This document shows, piece after piece, positions 27,319-35,897 of a DNA stretch of 64,000 nucleotides. The notes under the pieces were generated by a model that had not been told where the DNA came from, did not search any database, and saw only the letters and a list, made by a program, of their open reading frames with translations. Position numbers and translations under genes: made by a program. This DNA is from UBA6522 sp963664945 (lineage in GTDB: Bacteria > Pseudomonadota > Gammaproteobacteria > Steroidobacterales > Rariloculaceae). The DNA is taken from NCBI GenBank assembly GCA_963664945.1, contig OY761822.1, forward strand, positions 3,844,001 through 3,908,000, given 5' to 3'. Position 1 is the stretch's first letter; every line of letters begins with the position of its first letter.

Positions 27319-28226
27319 TAGTGCAGATGCCTAAACAGGGCAAGTGGCGGCCCCGGCAGTTCAAGGTCAGACCTTTTTTTCATATAGACTTGCGCGAGCG
27401 ATGTCGCAAGGCGATAAAGACAGATCTGCAGCGGCGACGCGCCTTTGGGTCCTTCGAGATCCATGATGGTCACTTTCGCAAGAGCAGACTTCGCAACTCG
27501 ATCGAGACAATCGTCGGCCTTGGCAGCCAAGTGCCTGACAGTGCCGTCGACGAGCGGGCGAAACGGTTCCATGAGATCGTCCGCCAACCGTAGCGCGGTC
27601 CCTCGGCTCTGATGGTGAATCGCCAGCGATGGGTGTAATCCCGCAGCCACGATTGAGCGCGCCGTCGCGGAGCGAAGAATCGTATAGCCATAGTTGAGCA
27701 TCGAATTGATGCCGCCAGCGTTGCGATTCCTTCGAAACTCTTCACCCATCATCAAAGGCCAATACCGACGGGCCGCCAAGCTTTCGACATTGCCAGGATC
27801 GCCGGAACGCACTGATCTGATGAGTCGGCGGACTCCGGTGGAGTTTTCTCCGAATGCGTCCAACGCATCGGCTTGGGCGGTTATCTTTGCTCGAACCAGT
27901 GCTTGCCACAGACGTTTTCGCGTGGGTAACGACGCTTCGGCCTGCGCCTGCATGTGCATTCCCTGTTCGTGGTGTCCATCGATCGGCCAGACCAGTGCGG
28001 ACGGCGCGTGGTTGGAACCACAGACAACGATTGGCGTGCCTCGTTCCGACATCCTGGTGGTGAGATTCGCGGACCATGTTGCACCATGGCAGTTGATGAC
28101 GAGTGCGGCGATGTCGTCGAGCGCAATACGGCCCACCTGCACGCCGTCCCGACTGACGGTCATAAAACCTCGTTTAACGGCAAGGTGCGTGCCGTCGGAA
28201 GCGATCTCGACAATTCGACCGATCAT
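27318..28226 (-). CDS. cas1: CRISPR-associated endonuclease Cas1 (type II)
   Basis: The integrase of spacer acquisition, 302 residues. Metal-binding residues are in place: Glu148 (GDPGNVESLAARRYW), His205 (LHPSLAIHHQSRG) and the acidic cluster at 216-220 (LADDLMEPFRP). The start overlaps the cas9 stop (ATGA), so the genes are coupled. The last codons CAC-TAG use the TA duplicated by the IS630 element and the first G of that element. The uninterrupted sequence would also have read TAG there, so the protein is unchanged. Confidence 0.96.
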   Translation of the reverse strand: MIGRIVEIASDGTHLAVKRGFMTVSRDGVQVGRIALDDIAALVINCHGATWSANLTTRMSERGTPIVVCGSNHAPSALVWPIDGHHEQGMHMQAQAEASLPTRKRLWQALVRAKITAQADALDAFGENSTGVRRLIRSVRSGDPGNVESLAARRYWPLMMGEEFRRNRNAGGINSMLNYGYTILRSATARSIVAAGLHPSLAIHHQSRGTALRLADDLMEPFRPLVDGTVRHLAAKADDCLDRVAKSALAKVTIMDLEGPKGASPLQICLYRLATSLAQVYMKKRSDLELPGPPLALFRHLH

Positions 28227-31200
28227 GTTGGCGGCCCCGGGTCAAAGAGCTTTCCGGACACCGTGACGCGCACCTTGCGCGCGCCCAAGGGTATCAAGCT
28301 TCCGGGGGACTTGGTCAGGTAGTTGAACCGATCGCTCTTGTCTGCATTGCGGGCCTTCAATGAGCCTGCCTCGAAGTGTTCCGCGAGAACGATCTGCCCG
28401 GGGGATAGTTTCTCAACCCGCACGATCCGTCGTTCAGAGCCGGTACTGATCGCCAGCATGTCATGTTTGCGTATTCGCATGATCAATGGCGTTCCATCGG
28501 ACAATTTCTGGGCGCCTGAATCGAATCCATCTTGATTTGCGTCGAATCGTGAAACGACATGGCCGGTCCACTTCCCCTGAGGACCTTGATAGATGTCGTA
28601 GCAATAGTTCGAATCGCCCTTGTAGGCCTTGAGAGTCAGACCGTCAGGCGTGGAAACGGTCGGAATGACACGCAGCCTTTCGCACAACCTCACTCGTCTG
28701 ACGGGCGGGTTCATGCCCTCGCCGGCTTCGACCAATGCCCGGGTGAACGCCGCGCCGGCCAGGCCAGTAGTGGCCGCGAGCAGTTGTTCGCGGATCAGGG
28801 GATCGCGTATGTTCGCGATTTGCCCGGCCCCGAGTCTGGAGAGGGGCACGCGGTGCACAACCATGGAACGGCCCTTGGCATCAGGCGCTTCCACGACGCC
28901 ATACGCAGTATCGTTGTGCAGGGAGCCCTGAACACCGTGGTCGGGCTTGTGGCTGACGATGATGCGGCTAATGCATTCGCGCACGGTGTCGCGGAATCCG
29001 GTCCATGGCGTCGGAAGATTGGCTAGGTAGCGCTTGTCAAAGCGTTCTTCCGCCATCCCCGCGCGAGTTGCAACGTCGGCGAGGATTCTCCGATCGGTGA
29101 GTGCGACCACAATTGCATCAATGGCGTGATGCCTGTGATCGAGGCGGTTTTTGGCGGGAATAACCTTTTCGCCTTGACCGTGCTCAGAAAGGACGGAATC
29201 GAGTCCCCAGGCCCAACGCAGATCAGACGTCAGGCGTCCGGGAGTCACCCAGACACGGGCGCCCGTGTACATCAGGTAGTGTCTGGCGATCCGGCTCATG
29301 TACCGGGTATCGACGAGTTGGCGGTCAAGAAAATCCCGCTCCTCGTCATTGTACCGGTCCATGGCGTCGGGCCCGAATCGCCAAGACTTGTTTGCGGGCA
29401 TTTTTGCGGCGCGCGCGGAAATCGCTTCCCAGTCGTATTCGCCGGGCGAATCGGCGAACGCCTCATACGGCGAGCGCTGTCCCTTGACCCTGTTGGCAAC
29501 CCGCATTGACAACGTCTTGTTGGCGACGCCGTTGTCGAGGGTTTGGGAAAGCGGAAGGATGTGCTCGATTTCGACCTGATCGGAAAAGAGTCGGCTAAGG
29601 CCGATCTGCTCCCCGGTGTAGGGGCAGCGACGATCCAGAGGGTTTGCGGGATTGAGTTCTTCCCAGAGTCTCAATCGCAGGCGATTCTCGTACGAATCTG
29701 CTTGACCCAGTTTCTTGAGCGTTTCTCGGCGCTCATCATTGGCACGCTGGTTGTCACGCTGGACACGGTCCAGATTTGCCTTTCCCTTGGCCGACAGGGG
29801 CAGATCGCGGGCCAACTCGACGATGATTTCTTCGGGCCTGCCAAAGTGCGCCATCAGCTCGTTCGCGAGTCGTCGAAGCTGATTGAGCGCAACGTGCACG
29901 GTTGGATTGGCGAGCTTTCCGTATCGCTTCTCGGGAATGTCGGACGGGTCGCCGGATCCGAATGCGACGTGGCGCTGAAGTACTTCGCCGTAATAGGGAA
30001 GAACGTCGAAGACTTCGCCATCGAAGTCCAGTGCGGAATGGTCTTCGAAACCGGCACCGCGTACAGCTTCATCGTAGTTGACGACATCTCGCTTGAGTTC
30101 CTCTAGAACTTTTAGCGCGGTGGTTCGACCAAGCTGAGCATGTCCGCTGGGCAGGTGAGCCGTCATGACAGCGACCGCCGTTTCGGCAGAAAGTCCGAAC
30201 TGGCTTAGCAGCCAGTCGCGAAGGGCGGATTCGTTTTCTTCAGCGAGCAGCATCTCGACAACGCGCTCCTGATCCGAAAATGACAGTTTGCGCCACTGCT
30301 TTCCCCACTTGGTCTTCGCGGCCAGTACGGCGGCCGTTTGGTCGCCATCAAGGTGTCTTCGCGTTTCACTTTCCAGGTTAAAGCGTGTGCCAGAAGGAGC
30401 CTTTAATGACTTTCGTGCCAACTCGAACGTGAGCTTTCGAACCGAGAGAGCTTTGTTTATAAGGGTATCGCGCTCCTCACGCGATAATTGGCGCTCGGCT
30501 TCCCCCGGTGACCGGATTCGCAGGTGATTGATCTCCTGGTAAATGCGAAGCCGCTGCATAGACGGCAGTGCCCTTGGCGCGCGTTCTTCCAAGGGATTGA
30601 GGGAACATTTTCCGACAGGTTGCGGTTTGAGCTTGCGCTGGAAAAACAGAATGTCGTACAAATCGTCGCGCGCGTTGTCGGTCAGAGTGCCGTCGTGAAA
30701 CCTATTCTGCGCGGCCCACAGACATTGAAATTCGTCTTCGACCATCTCGCGGGTGGGGTAAAAGTCGTAGGCGGCTTTTGCGCCGGTGCCCACGAGGCGC
30801 GCGCGAACCGGGTTGGTTGAAGCGGCCTTGTTATCCAGAGTCCCGTCCTTCACGCGGGGCCGGGCCAGATGCTCGCCAAGCGTGCGCGCGCCGGATTCCT
30901 GCATCTTGAGTTGCAACGCGATAGCCGCTGACCTGATCTTGCCGTGTTCTTTGTCCGCGGCCTTTTCGGTCTTGCGGTTGGACTTGAAGCCACGACGCTG
31001 CTGCAGGTGAAACAATGCTCGGCCCAGTTGATGCAGCGTCAATTTCTCATCCAGACCTCTTACACGTAACACCCACGGATCTTCTCGTTGCAAGTCCTTT
31101 CGTGCTTCTGCGTCGGCTGGCATCAGACCGTGCCGGATCAACGCCTCCATGAAACGATTGCGCCGATTCACATAGCGATCTCGCATCCGTCGCTGCTGAC

Positions 31201-31381
31201 GAGGCAGACGTCGCGCTACGGCGTTGGACTGCCGGTCCTTTGGGTTGCGTCCGTCGGAAAATATCCTCACGCCAGAAGAGAGAAGGCTGGTGGGCCGACG
31301 TTCTTCATTGCCGCCCTCCAGTGAGAGGGCGGCCCAACCGATGGAATTCGTGCCAAGATCCAGTCCGAGCCGCCAAGCCAT
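28223..31381 (-). CDS. cas9: CRISPR-associated endonuclease Cas9, type II-C
   Basis: An RNA-guided double-strand DNA nuclease of 1,052 residues, the compact II-C size. RuvC-I has Asp8 (LGLDLGTNSIGW); an Arg-rich bridge helix spans about 57-77; RuvC-II has Glu522 (EEIIVELARDL). The HNH domain has His607 (VEIEHILPLSQTLDNGVANK). RuvC-III has His752/Asp755 (HHAIDAIVV). The wedge and PAM-interacting parts follow to residue 1052. All nuclease residues are present. The ATG at 31381 has GGAGG 8 bases upstream. Upstream in-frame codons run through the tracrRNA promoter region and are not coding. The system has no csn2 or cas4, consistent with II-C. Confidence 0.97.
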   Translation of the reverse strand: MAWRLGLDLGTNSIGWAALSLEGGNEERRPTSLLSSGVRIFSDGRNPKDRQSNAVARRLPRQQRRMRDRYVNRRNRFMEALIRHGLMPADAEARKDLQREDPWVLRVRGLDEKLTLHQLGRALFHLQQRRGFKSNRKTEKAADKEHGKIRSAAIALQLKMQESGARTLGEHLARPRVKDGTLDNKAASTNPVRARLVGTGAKAAYDFYPTREMVEDEFQCLWAAQNRFHDGTLTDNARDDLYDILFFQRKLKPQPVGKCSLNPLEERAPRALPSMQRLRIYQEINHLRIRSPGEAERQLSREERDTLINKALSVRKLTFELARKSLKAPSGTRFNLESETRRHLDGDQTAAVLAAKTKWGKQWRKLSFSDQERVVEMLLAEENESALRDWLLSQFGLSAETAVAVMTAHLPSGHAQLGRTTALKVLEELKRDVVNYDEAVRGAGFEDHSALDFDGEVFDVLPYYGEVLQRHVAFGSGDPSDIPEKRYGKLANPTVHVALNQLRRLANELMAHFGRPEEIIVELARDLPLSAKGKANLDRVQRDNQRANDERRETLKKLGQADSYENRLRLRLWEELNPANPLDRRCPYTGEQIGLSRLFSDQVEIEHILPLSQTLDNGVANKTLSMRVANRVKGQRSPYEAFADSPGEYDWEAISARAAKMPANKSWRFGPDAMDRYNDEERDFLDRQLVDTRYMSRIARHYLMYTGARVWVTPGRLTSDLRWAWGLDSVLSEHGQGEKVIPAKNRLDHRHHAIDAIVVALTDRRILADVATRAGMAEERFDKRYLANLPTPWTGFRDTVRECISRIIVSHKPDHGVQGSLHNDTAYGVVEAPDAKGRSMVVHRVPLSRLGAGQIANIRDPLIREQLLAATTGLAGAAFTRALVEAGEGMNPPVRRVRLCERLRVIPTVSTPDGLTLKAYKGDSNYCYDIYQGPQGKWTGHVVSRFDANQDGFDSGAQKLSDGTPLIMRIRKHDMLAISTGSERRIVRVEKLSPGQIVLAEHFEAGSLKARNADKSDRFNYLTKSPGSLIPLGARKVRVTVSGKLFDPGPPT

Positions 31382-31420
31382 TTCATGCACCTCCGAGTAT
31401 CGAACGCAACATTTTAGCGA

Positions 31421-31449
31421 TTGATTGGCCGAATTGTTGGGGATAGAAT
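31421..31449 (+). promoter_or_regulatory. Predicted tracrRNA promoter
   Basis: TTGATT (31421-31426) and TAGAAT (31444-31449) are separated by exactly 17 bases and would start transcription near 31456, six bases before the antirepeat. The site lies in the 80-bp gap upstream of cas9, on the opposite strand. Confidence 0.6.
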
Positions 31450-31455
31450 CAGCGA

Positions 31456-31550
31456 TTCCCAATCTAGCTGATGGGAAGTCGTGGTCTTTCCGTTAACAAG
31501 GTGAAAGATCCACAAAATTTAGGGCAGCCTTCGGGCTGCCCTTTCCCTTT
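31456..31550 (+). ncRNA. tracrRNA
   Basis: Positions 31462-31497 match the reverse complement of the CRISPR repeat. The first ~26 bases differ at three positions, two of them G-U compatible, followed by a bulged segment and a CCG...AAC end that pairs with the repeat's 5' GTTGCGG. After the antirepeat comes a short nexus-like segment (AAGGTGAAAGATCCAC) and a terminator hairpin. It is divergent from cas9. Size is about 95 nt, as expected for II-C systems. Confidence 0.88.
31522..31550 (+). terminator. tracrRNA terminator hairpin
   Basis: GGGCAGCC-TTCG-GGCTGCCC, a perfect 8-bp stem with a stable TTCG tetraloop, followed by TTTCCCTTT. It ends the tracrRNA and forms its 3' hairpin. Confidence 0.85.
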
Positions 31551-31970
31551 GGCGCCAAGAGCGCCGGATTGAACTGATGTTGCACTTCGGGCAGGGTACG
31601 CCCGTAGCCCATTAGGGCGACAGGCTGGTTTTGCAGCTTACGGTTTCGGATCGGTTAAATGATTGCTGGAGGCTCCGTCAAGGAGCGGGGTCCGAGGGAA
31701 GCGGAAACGGCATTAATCAGGTCGTTAAGGTCCATGTTCGGCGGTCAACAACCGTTCGCCGATTTGCGAGATTGCATCGAGTCCTGCTGTTGCATGCTGC
31801 AAATGGTGCGCTTCTTTTCCGCAGTCCTGGACCAGCCACGGTGGGACAGGCAGATTGTTTGAGGTTTGAGCTGGTGATTAGGGGTAAATTCGATCATGAC
31901 CGCAAACTGCCCGATTGCCGGCGTGAGCTATTTCGAGTCCCTGGACCGCCCGGCGATGAAGCCGCTGGGT
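31551..31970. other. Intergenic region between tracrRNA and the Rpn-like gene, no gene recognised
   Basis: No frame on either strand has a recognisable product. A short hairpin (GCCC-ATTA-GGGC) sits near 31607-31618. A 67-codon plus-strand frame at 31659-31862 has no ribosome site and unnatural composition. The stretch may be decayed accessory DNA. Confidence 0.4.
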
Positions 31971-33023
31971 TCAATTCGCCGCACCGACGATGCGCCGGGT
32001 CGCCGCGAGCAATTCCGCGCCTGTGCCGCAATCGATGATCGCATCGCCCACGGTCGCCAAGCGCTCCGGCTCCGAAATGCCCGCCAGCAACACCGACAGG
32101 CGTTCGCCCGTGTCTTCGCCGAATCGGCGCGCCGCCTGGCGCTGCAGCAAGCGCCGTTCCAATTCAAGGCCCTCCGCTCGGCCCTGCGCCAACGCCCGCG
32201 CACGAATCTGCGCCTCTTTCCACCGCTCTTGCGCCTTCCACCTCTCCACAGCCAACGATCCCATCGCTTCCACCTCTCCTGCCGCCGCCATTCTGGCCAA
32301 CTCGTCCCGCAACGCCTCGTCGTCGCGCGTCAGCACGCCGTAGTCGTTTTCCCACGACCGCCGCACCCACTGGGCGAACGCCTTGCGCAACCCCGCCTGC
32401 TCAGGGCCCGCCAGCACCTCGTCCACCCGGCGCAATATCGCCACCGACTCCTCGAACGTGGCCTGTTCCAGCGCCACCTGCAAGCCGACCGCGCTGTCCT
32501 TCGGTACGCGGTCGGTCTTTGCCCGCTGCATGTCGAGCAGCACGTACTTGTTCGACGGCTGGAGCCGCGCAATTGCCGACGATGCCGGTGCGACCAGTTC
32601 CGAAACGTCCAGCGGCACCGTCCAGGGCGAGGACCGATTGTAAACCACGAAGGGGATGACCGGCGGCAGTGGCGTCATCGGCTGCGCGTCGTCGCTGAAC
32701 TCCTTCCTCCGGCGCAGCAATCCCTCCCAAGCGAGTCCCGTGTAGGTCAACACCCGCAACGCCATGCGCAGGTCAACGCTGGACTGAAACTCCAGCAGTA
32801 CGAGTACATGGACCCAGGCACCGTCAGGCGCCGAACGGGCACGCAGCCACCACATCAGGTCGCCCTCTCGCCGCGCAAGCCCCCGCCCGACATGCGATGC
32901 CGGCAGCGGCTCCAGCGTATTGAAGTAGAATCCGGGCCACGCGCCGTCCGGCGGGAACCCGCGCAGCAGGTCCGCGACCATGCGCCGGTGCGAGTACTGC
33001 AGTTTGTAGGCGGCGTCGTGCAT
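31971..33023 (-). CDS. Rpn/PD-(D/E)XK-type nuclease-transposase family protein (DUF4351-like)
   Basis: A 350-residue protein. The N-terminal half resembles recombination-promoting nuclease (Rpn, transposase_31) proteins: DLLRGF near the start, then REGDLMWWLRAR and VHVLVLLEFQSSVD. The D...ExQ residues of a PD-(D/E)XK nuclease fold can be seen there. The C-terminal half has a charged helical segment (RALAQGRAEGLELERRLLQRQAARRFGE) typical of DUF4351 tails. The ATG at 33023 follows GGAG by 8 bases. Rpn proteins are linked to horizontal transfer and, in some cases, phage defence. Here it borders the CRISPR island. Confidence 0.75.
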   Translation of the reverse strand: MHDAAYKLQYSHRRMVADLLRGFPPDGAWPGFYFNTLEPLPASHVGRGLARREGDLMWWLRARSAPDGAWVHVLVLLEFQSSVDLRMALRVLTYTGLAWEGLLRRRKEFSDDAQPMTPLPPVIPFVVYNRSSPWTVPLDVSELVAPASSAIARLQPSNKYVLLDMQRAKTDRVPKDSAVGLQVALEQATFEESVAILRRVDEVLAGPEQAGLRKAFAQWVRRSWENDYGVLTRDDEALRDELARMAAAGEVEAMGSLAVERWKAQERWKEAQIRARALAQGRAEGLELERRLLQRQAARRFGEDTGERLSVLLAGISEPERLATVGDAIIDCGTGAELLAATRRIVGAAN

Positions 33024-33442
33024 GAGGTTTACTCCGTCAAATGCCGATCTGCGTGTGGCACATCGTCGAACGCCAGATTGTACGGACCGGGACTTCCGCA
33101 ACGGCATGACATTTTCGGGCAGAATTGCGAGATTTGCGGTGCCCGAGATGAATATCGTCAAGGAAGTTATGCTGCGAAGACGTGTTCGGCCACTTCGGCG
33201 TAACACCTTGAGAGTTTCCAGTCGATCCCATTCAAAAGCACCGCCCGATCCACGGCAAAGGTATCCCTTCGCCTATGGTCGTCGAATGATCGCTCGGATC
33301 GAAGCGACGCGGGGCCGGACTTTGTGGTTTAGCTGTGGGCGATTCACCTCCTTTGGATTATTCCTGTTTCCAAGGAAAATCGGCTACAAGTCAATGTGGG
33401 AAAAGCAGCCACGTTCAGACTAAATTATCTGCGAGACACCAC
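33024..33442. other. Intergenic region, no gene recognised
   Basis: This stretch between the Rpn-like gene and rluB is less GC-rich than its surroundings. The longest frames, on both strands, have no ribosome site and no recognisable motif. It may mark the right edge of the accessory island. Confidence 0.4.
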
Positions 33443-34180
33443 TCACGCTGGCCCCAATCCCACAGCCCCGTATAGAGCCGCAAGCTCGGCCCCGATCAAC
33501 TGCCTTGTCATGCCGCGATGCAAATCACCCAGCGAGACCGGGCCATAGTCGGTGCGCAGCAGCCGGTTTACCGGCACGTCCAGCGCCGCCAACAGCCGCC
33601 TGACCTCGCGATTTCGGCCCTCGCGGAGCGAAACCCGGTACCAGGCGTTGGCGCCCGATCCGCCGTGTGCGGCGATGGTGTCGAATTTCGCAACGCCGTC
33701 CTCGAGTTGGATGCCTTCCCGCAGTCGCTTCAATTGCGCGGTGGAAAGCCGCCCCAGGATACGCACGGCGTATTGCCTGCGAATTTCGTAGCTCGGGTGC
33801 ATCAGGCGATGCGCGAGTTCGCCGTCGGTGGTCAATAGCAACAGGCCGGCTGAGTTGATATCCAGCCGGCCCACGGCAATCCAGCGCCCGCGCCGCGGCG
33901 GTCTGACCTGCTGGAAAACGGTTGGCCGGCCCTCCGGGTCCCGCCTCGTCGTCACCTCGCCAATGCGCTTGTAGTAAGCGATGCACTGCGCGGTTCCGGT
34001 CGTCGCCGGCAAGTGCATCAAGCGGCCGTCGAGATAGACGCGCTCACCGCCCGCGAGCTTGTCGCCGAGTTTCGCCGGAACGTCCCCGACGACCACGCGG
34101 CCCTGCCTGATCCACCGTTCAACCTCGCGCCTCGACGCCACGCCGGCGTTGGCCAGCACCTTCTGAATACGATCAGCCAC
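33443..34180 (-). CDS. rluB: 23S rRNA pseudouridine synthase RluB-type
   Basis: Modifies a uridine in 23S rRNA. An N-terminal S4 domain (IQKVLANAGVASRREVERWIRQGRVVVG) is followed by the RsuA/RluB catalytic domain with VGRLDINSAGLLLLTTDGELAHRLMHPSYEI (catalytic Asp in RLD) and LREGRNREVRRLLAAL. The protein has 245 residues from a GTG at 34180, which lies within the end of scpB (8-bp overlap). An ATG-less upstream extension reads through the scpB tandem repeats in another frame and is not coding. scpA-scpB-rluB is a common cluster. Confidence 0.9.
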   Translation of the reverse strand: MADRIQKVLANAGVASRREVERWIRQGRVVVGDVPAKLGDKLAGGERVYLDGRLMHLPATTGTAQCIAYYKRIGEVTTRRDPEGRPTVFQQVRPPRRGRWIAVGRLDINSAGLLLLTTDGELAHRLMHPSYEIRRQYAVRILGRLSTAQLKRLREGIQLEDGVAKFDTIAAHGGSGANAWYRVSLREGRNREVRRLLAALDVPVNRLLRTDYGPVSLGDLHRGMTRQLIGAELAALYGAVGLGPA

Positions 34181-34889
34181 AAGCCGAGTTGGAATCCGGA
34201 TCCTCTGGCGCCGTGTCATCACGAGCGGTGGCGAAACCCGGATCCTCCGGCGCCATCTCATCACGAGCGGTGGCGGAACCCGGATCCTCCGGCGCCGCCT
34301 CTTGCAGCAGTTCGGGCTGAGGACTCGGCTCGGGAAGCTCCAGCGCCACGTTGAGGTCATCGAGGTCCCTGATCTCAGACAGCGGCGGCAGATCGGCGAG
34401 CTTCCTGAGTCCGAAGTAATCGAGAAATTCCCTGGTCGTGGCGTACAGGGCGGGCCTGCCCGGTACGTCCCTTCGTCCGACGACGCGGATCCAGCCGCGC
34501 TCCAGCAGCGTCCTGACCATGTTGGTGCTGACCGAAACGCCGCGAACCTCCTCGATCTCTCCCCGGGTCACCGGCTGGCGATAGGCAATCAGGGCCAGCG
34601 TTTCGAGCATCGCCCTGGAATACCGCGGCGCGCGCTGCTCCCAAAGCGGCGCGAGTCGGGCCGTCATGGATGGGCGGATCTGAATCCGGTAACCGCTGGC
34701 CACCTCCTTCAGTTCGATGCCGCGGCCCCGGTAGTCCTTGCCGAGTTCTTCGAGAGCCGCCCTCAGCGTGCCGCGCTCCACGTTCCCGGCGCCCGCCGCG
34801 AACAGCTCGCCGAGCTGGTCCAGGCTCAACGGACGCCCGGCCCCCAGGAGGGCGGCCTCCATGACGTGCTTGATCTCCGCGACTTCCAT
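34173..34889 (-). CDS. scpB: Segregation and condensation protein B
   Basis: A winged-helix kleisin partner in the SMC-ScpAB condensin complex. Core motifs are VMEAALLGAGRPLSLDQLGELF, then ETLALIAYRQPVTRGEIEEVRGV, and RDVPGRPALYATTREFLDYFGL. The conserved part ends near residue 190. The remaining tail is three copies of a ~14-residue unit (APEDPGSATARDE and variants) encoded by 42-bp tandem repeats. It is separated from scpA by 9 bp. Confidence 0.93.
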   Translation of the reverse strand: MEVAEIKHVMEAALLGAGRPLSLDQLGELFAAGAGNVERGTLRAALEELGKDYRGRGIELKEVASGYRIQIRPSMTARLAPLWEQRAPRYSRAMLETLALIAYRQPVTRGEIEEVRGVSVSTNMVRTLLERGWIRVVGRRDVPGRPALYATTREFLDYFGLRKLADLPPLSEIRDLDDLNVALELPEPSPQPELLQEAAPEDPGSATARDEMAPEDPGFATARDDTAPEDPDSNSACG

Positions 34890-34898
34890 CGCTCCGGC

Positions 34899-35897
34899 TC
34901 AGGCCTGCTGTTGTTCCGGCCCGCCGCTGTCCGGACCGCCGCCGCCACCTCCGCCGCTGTCCGGCCGGGCGCTGTCCGGACCGCCGCCGTCATCTCCGCC
35001 GCTGTCCGGCCCGGCGCTGTCCGGATCCGGCGACCCCGCGGAGGCGCGCAGGTAGATGGGTCCGTAGAGTTCGTTCTGGACCACGTCCACCGTCGTTTCC
35101 TTGATCAACTCCAGAATGGCGAGGAACGTCACCGCCAGGCCGGGCCGGCCTTCGCGAGGATCGAAAAGCTGGCTGAATTCGGTGAATCCGCCGTCTTCAA
35201 GCGCGTCCAGTATCTGGGACATCCGCTCCCTGACCGACAGGCGCTCCCGTTGCACATGATGGTGGGAGTAGAGATCCGCCCGCCGGACGGCATCGTGGAA
35301 CGCAAGCAACAATTCTCTCAGGTCCACGTCCGGCGGCCTGGTGACCAGCCGTTTTCCCACGACCTCCGCCGTCGCCTGCGCGATGTCCCTTTCCATGCGC
35401 TCCAGCGCGTCCATGTCATCGGCGGCGGCCTTGAATCGCTCGTACTCCTGGAGGCGGCGGACCAGTTCGGCGCGGGGGTCCTCTTCTTCGTCGCTGCCTC
35501 CGGGCGGTCTCGGCAGCAGGATTCTCGACTTGATCTCGGCCAGCGTGGCCGCCATGACAAGGTATTCGCCCGCCAGCTCGAACTGCATGTCCCGCATGAG
35601 GTCAATGTAGCGCGTGTATTGGACGGTGACCTCGGCGATGGGAATGTCGAGAATGTCCAGATTCTGCCGCCTGATGAGATACAGCAGCAGGTCGAGCGGC
35701 CCCTCGAAGGCTTCCAGGAAGACCTTGAGCGCGTGGGGCGGGATATAGAGGTCCCGGGGCAGTTCGGTCACCGGCTCGCCCTCGACCACGGCGAAGGGCA
35801 TCTCACGCTGCCGGGGGTCGCCCGCTTGGCCTGAGATGGGCGGCGCCGTGGGAACCAGCTTGAGCCTGGGTCTGGATGAACGCCCGGCCGCGGTCAT
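34899..35897 (-). CDS. scpA: Segregation and condensation protein A
   Basis: The kleisin subunit bridging the SMC heads. It has 332 residues with LEAFEGPLDLLLYLIRRQNLDILDIPIAEVTVQYTRYI near residues 60-100, EYLVMAATLAEIKSRILLP, and a C-terminal winged helix (VTFLAILELIKETTVDVVQNELYGPIYLRA). The last ~45 residues are a Pro-Asp-Ser-Gly repeat tail (PDSGGPDSARPDSGGG...). Its ATG touches the TGA of the M50 protease gene (TGAATG). The smc gene is also in this window, at 42698-46204. Confidence 0.92.
   Translation of the reverse strand: MTAAGRSSRPRLKLVPTAPPISGQAGDPRQREMPFAVVEGEPVTELPRDLYIPPHALKVFLEAFEGPLDLLLYLIRRQNLDILDIPIAEVTVQYTRYIDLMRDMQFELAGEYLVMAATLAEIKSRILLPRPPGGSDEEEDPRAELVRRLQEYERFKAAADDMDALERMERDIAQATAEVVGKRLVTRPPDVDLRELLLAFHDAVRRADLYSHHHVQRERLSVRERMSQILDALEDGGFTEFSQLFDPREGRPGLAVTFLAILELIKETTVDVVQNELYGPIYLRASAGSPDPDSAGPDSGGDDGGGPDSARPDSGGGGGGGPDSGGPEQQQA

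Noticed and set aside
31659..31862. 67-codon plus-strand frame after tracrRNA
   Set aside because: Cys-rich, random-looking composition, no start context and no family features.
33022..33423. 133-codon plus-strand frame upstream of rluB
   Set aside because: Composition and lack of ribosome site suggest chance; overlaps the Rpn-like gene's leader.
34181..34360. Upstream extension of rluB with RRRIRVPPPLVM repeats
   Set aside because: It is the scpB tandem repeat read in another frame.
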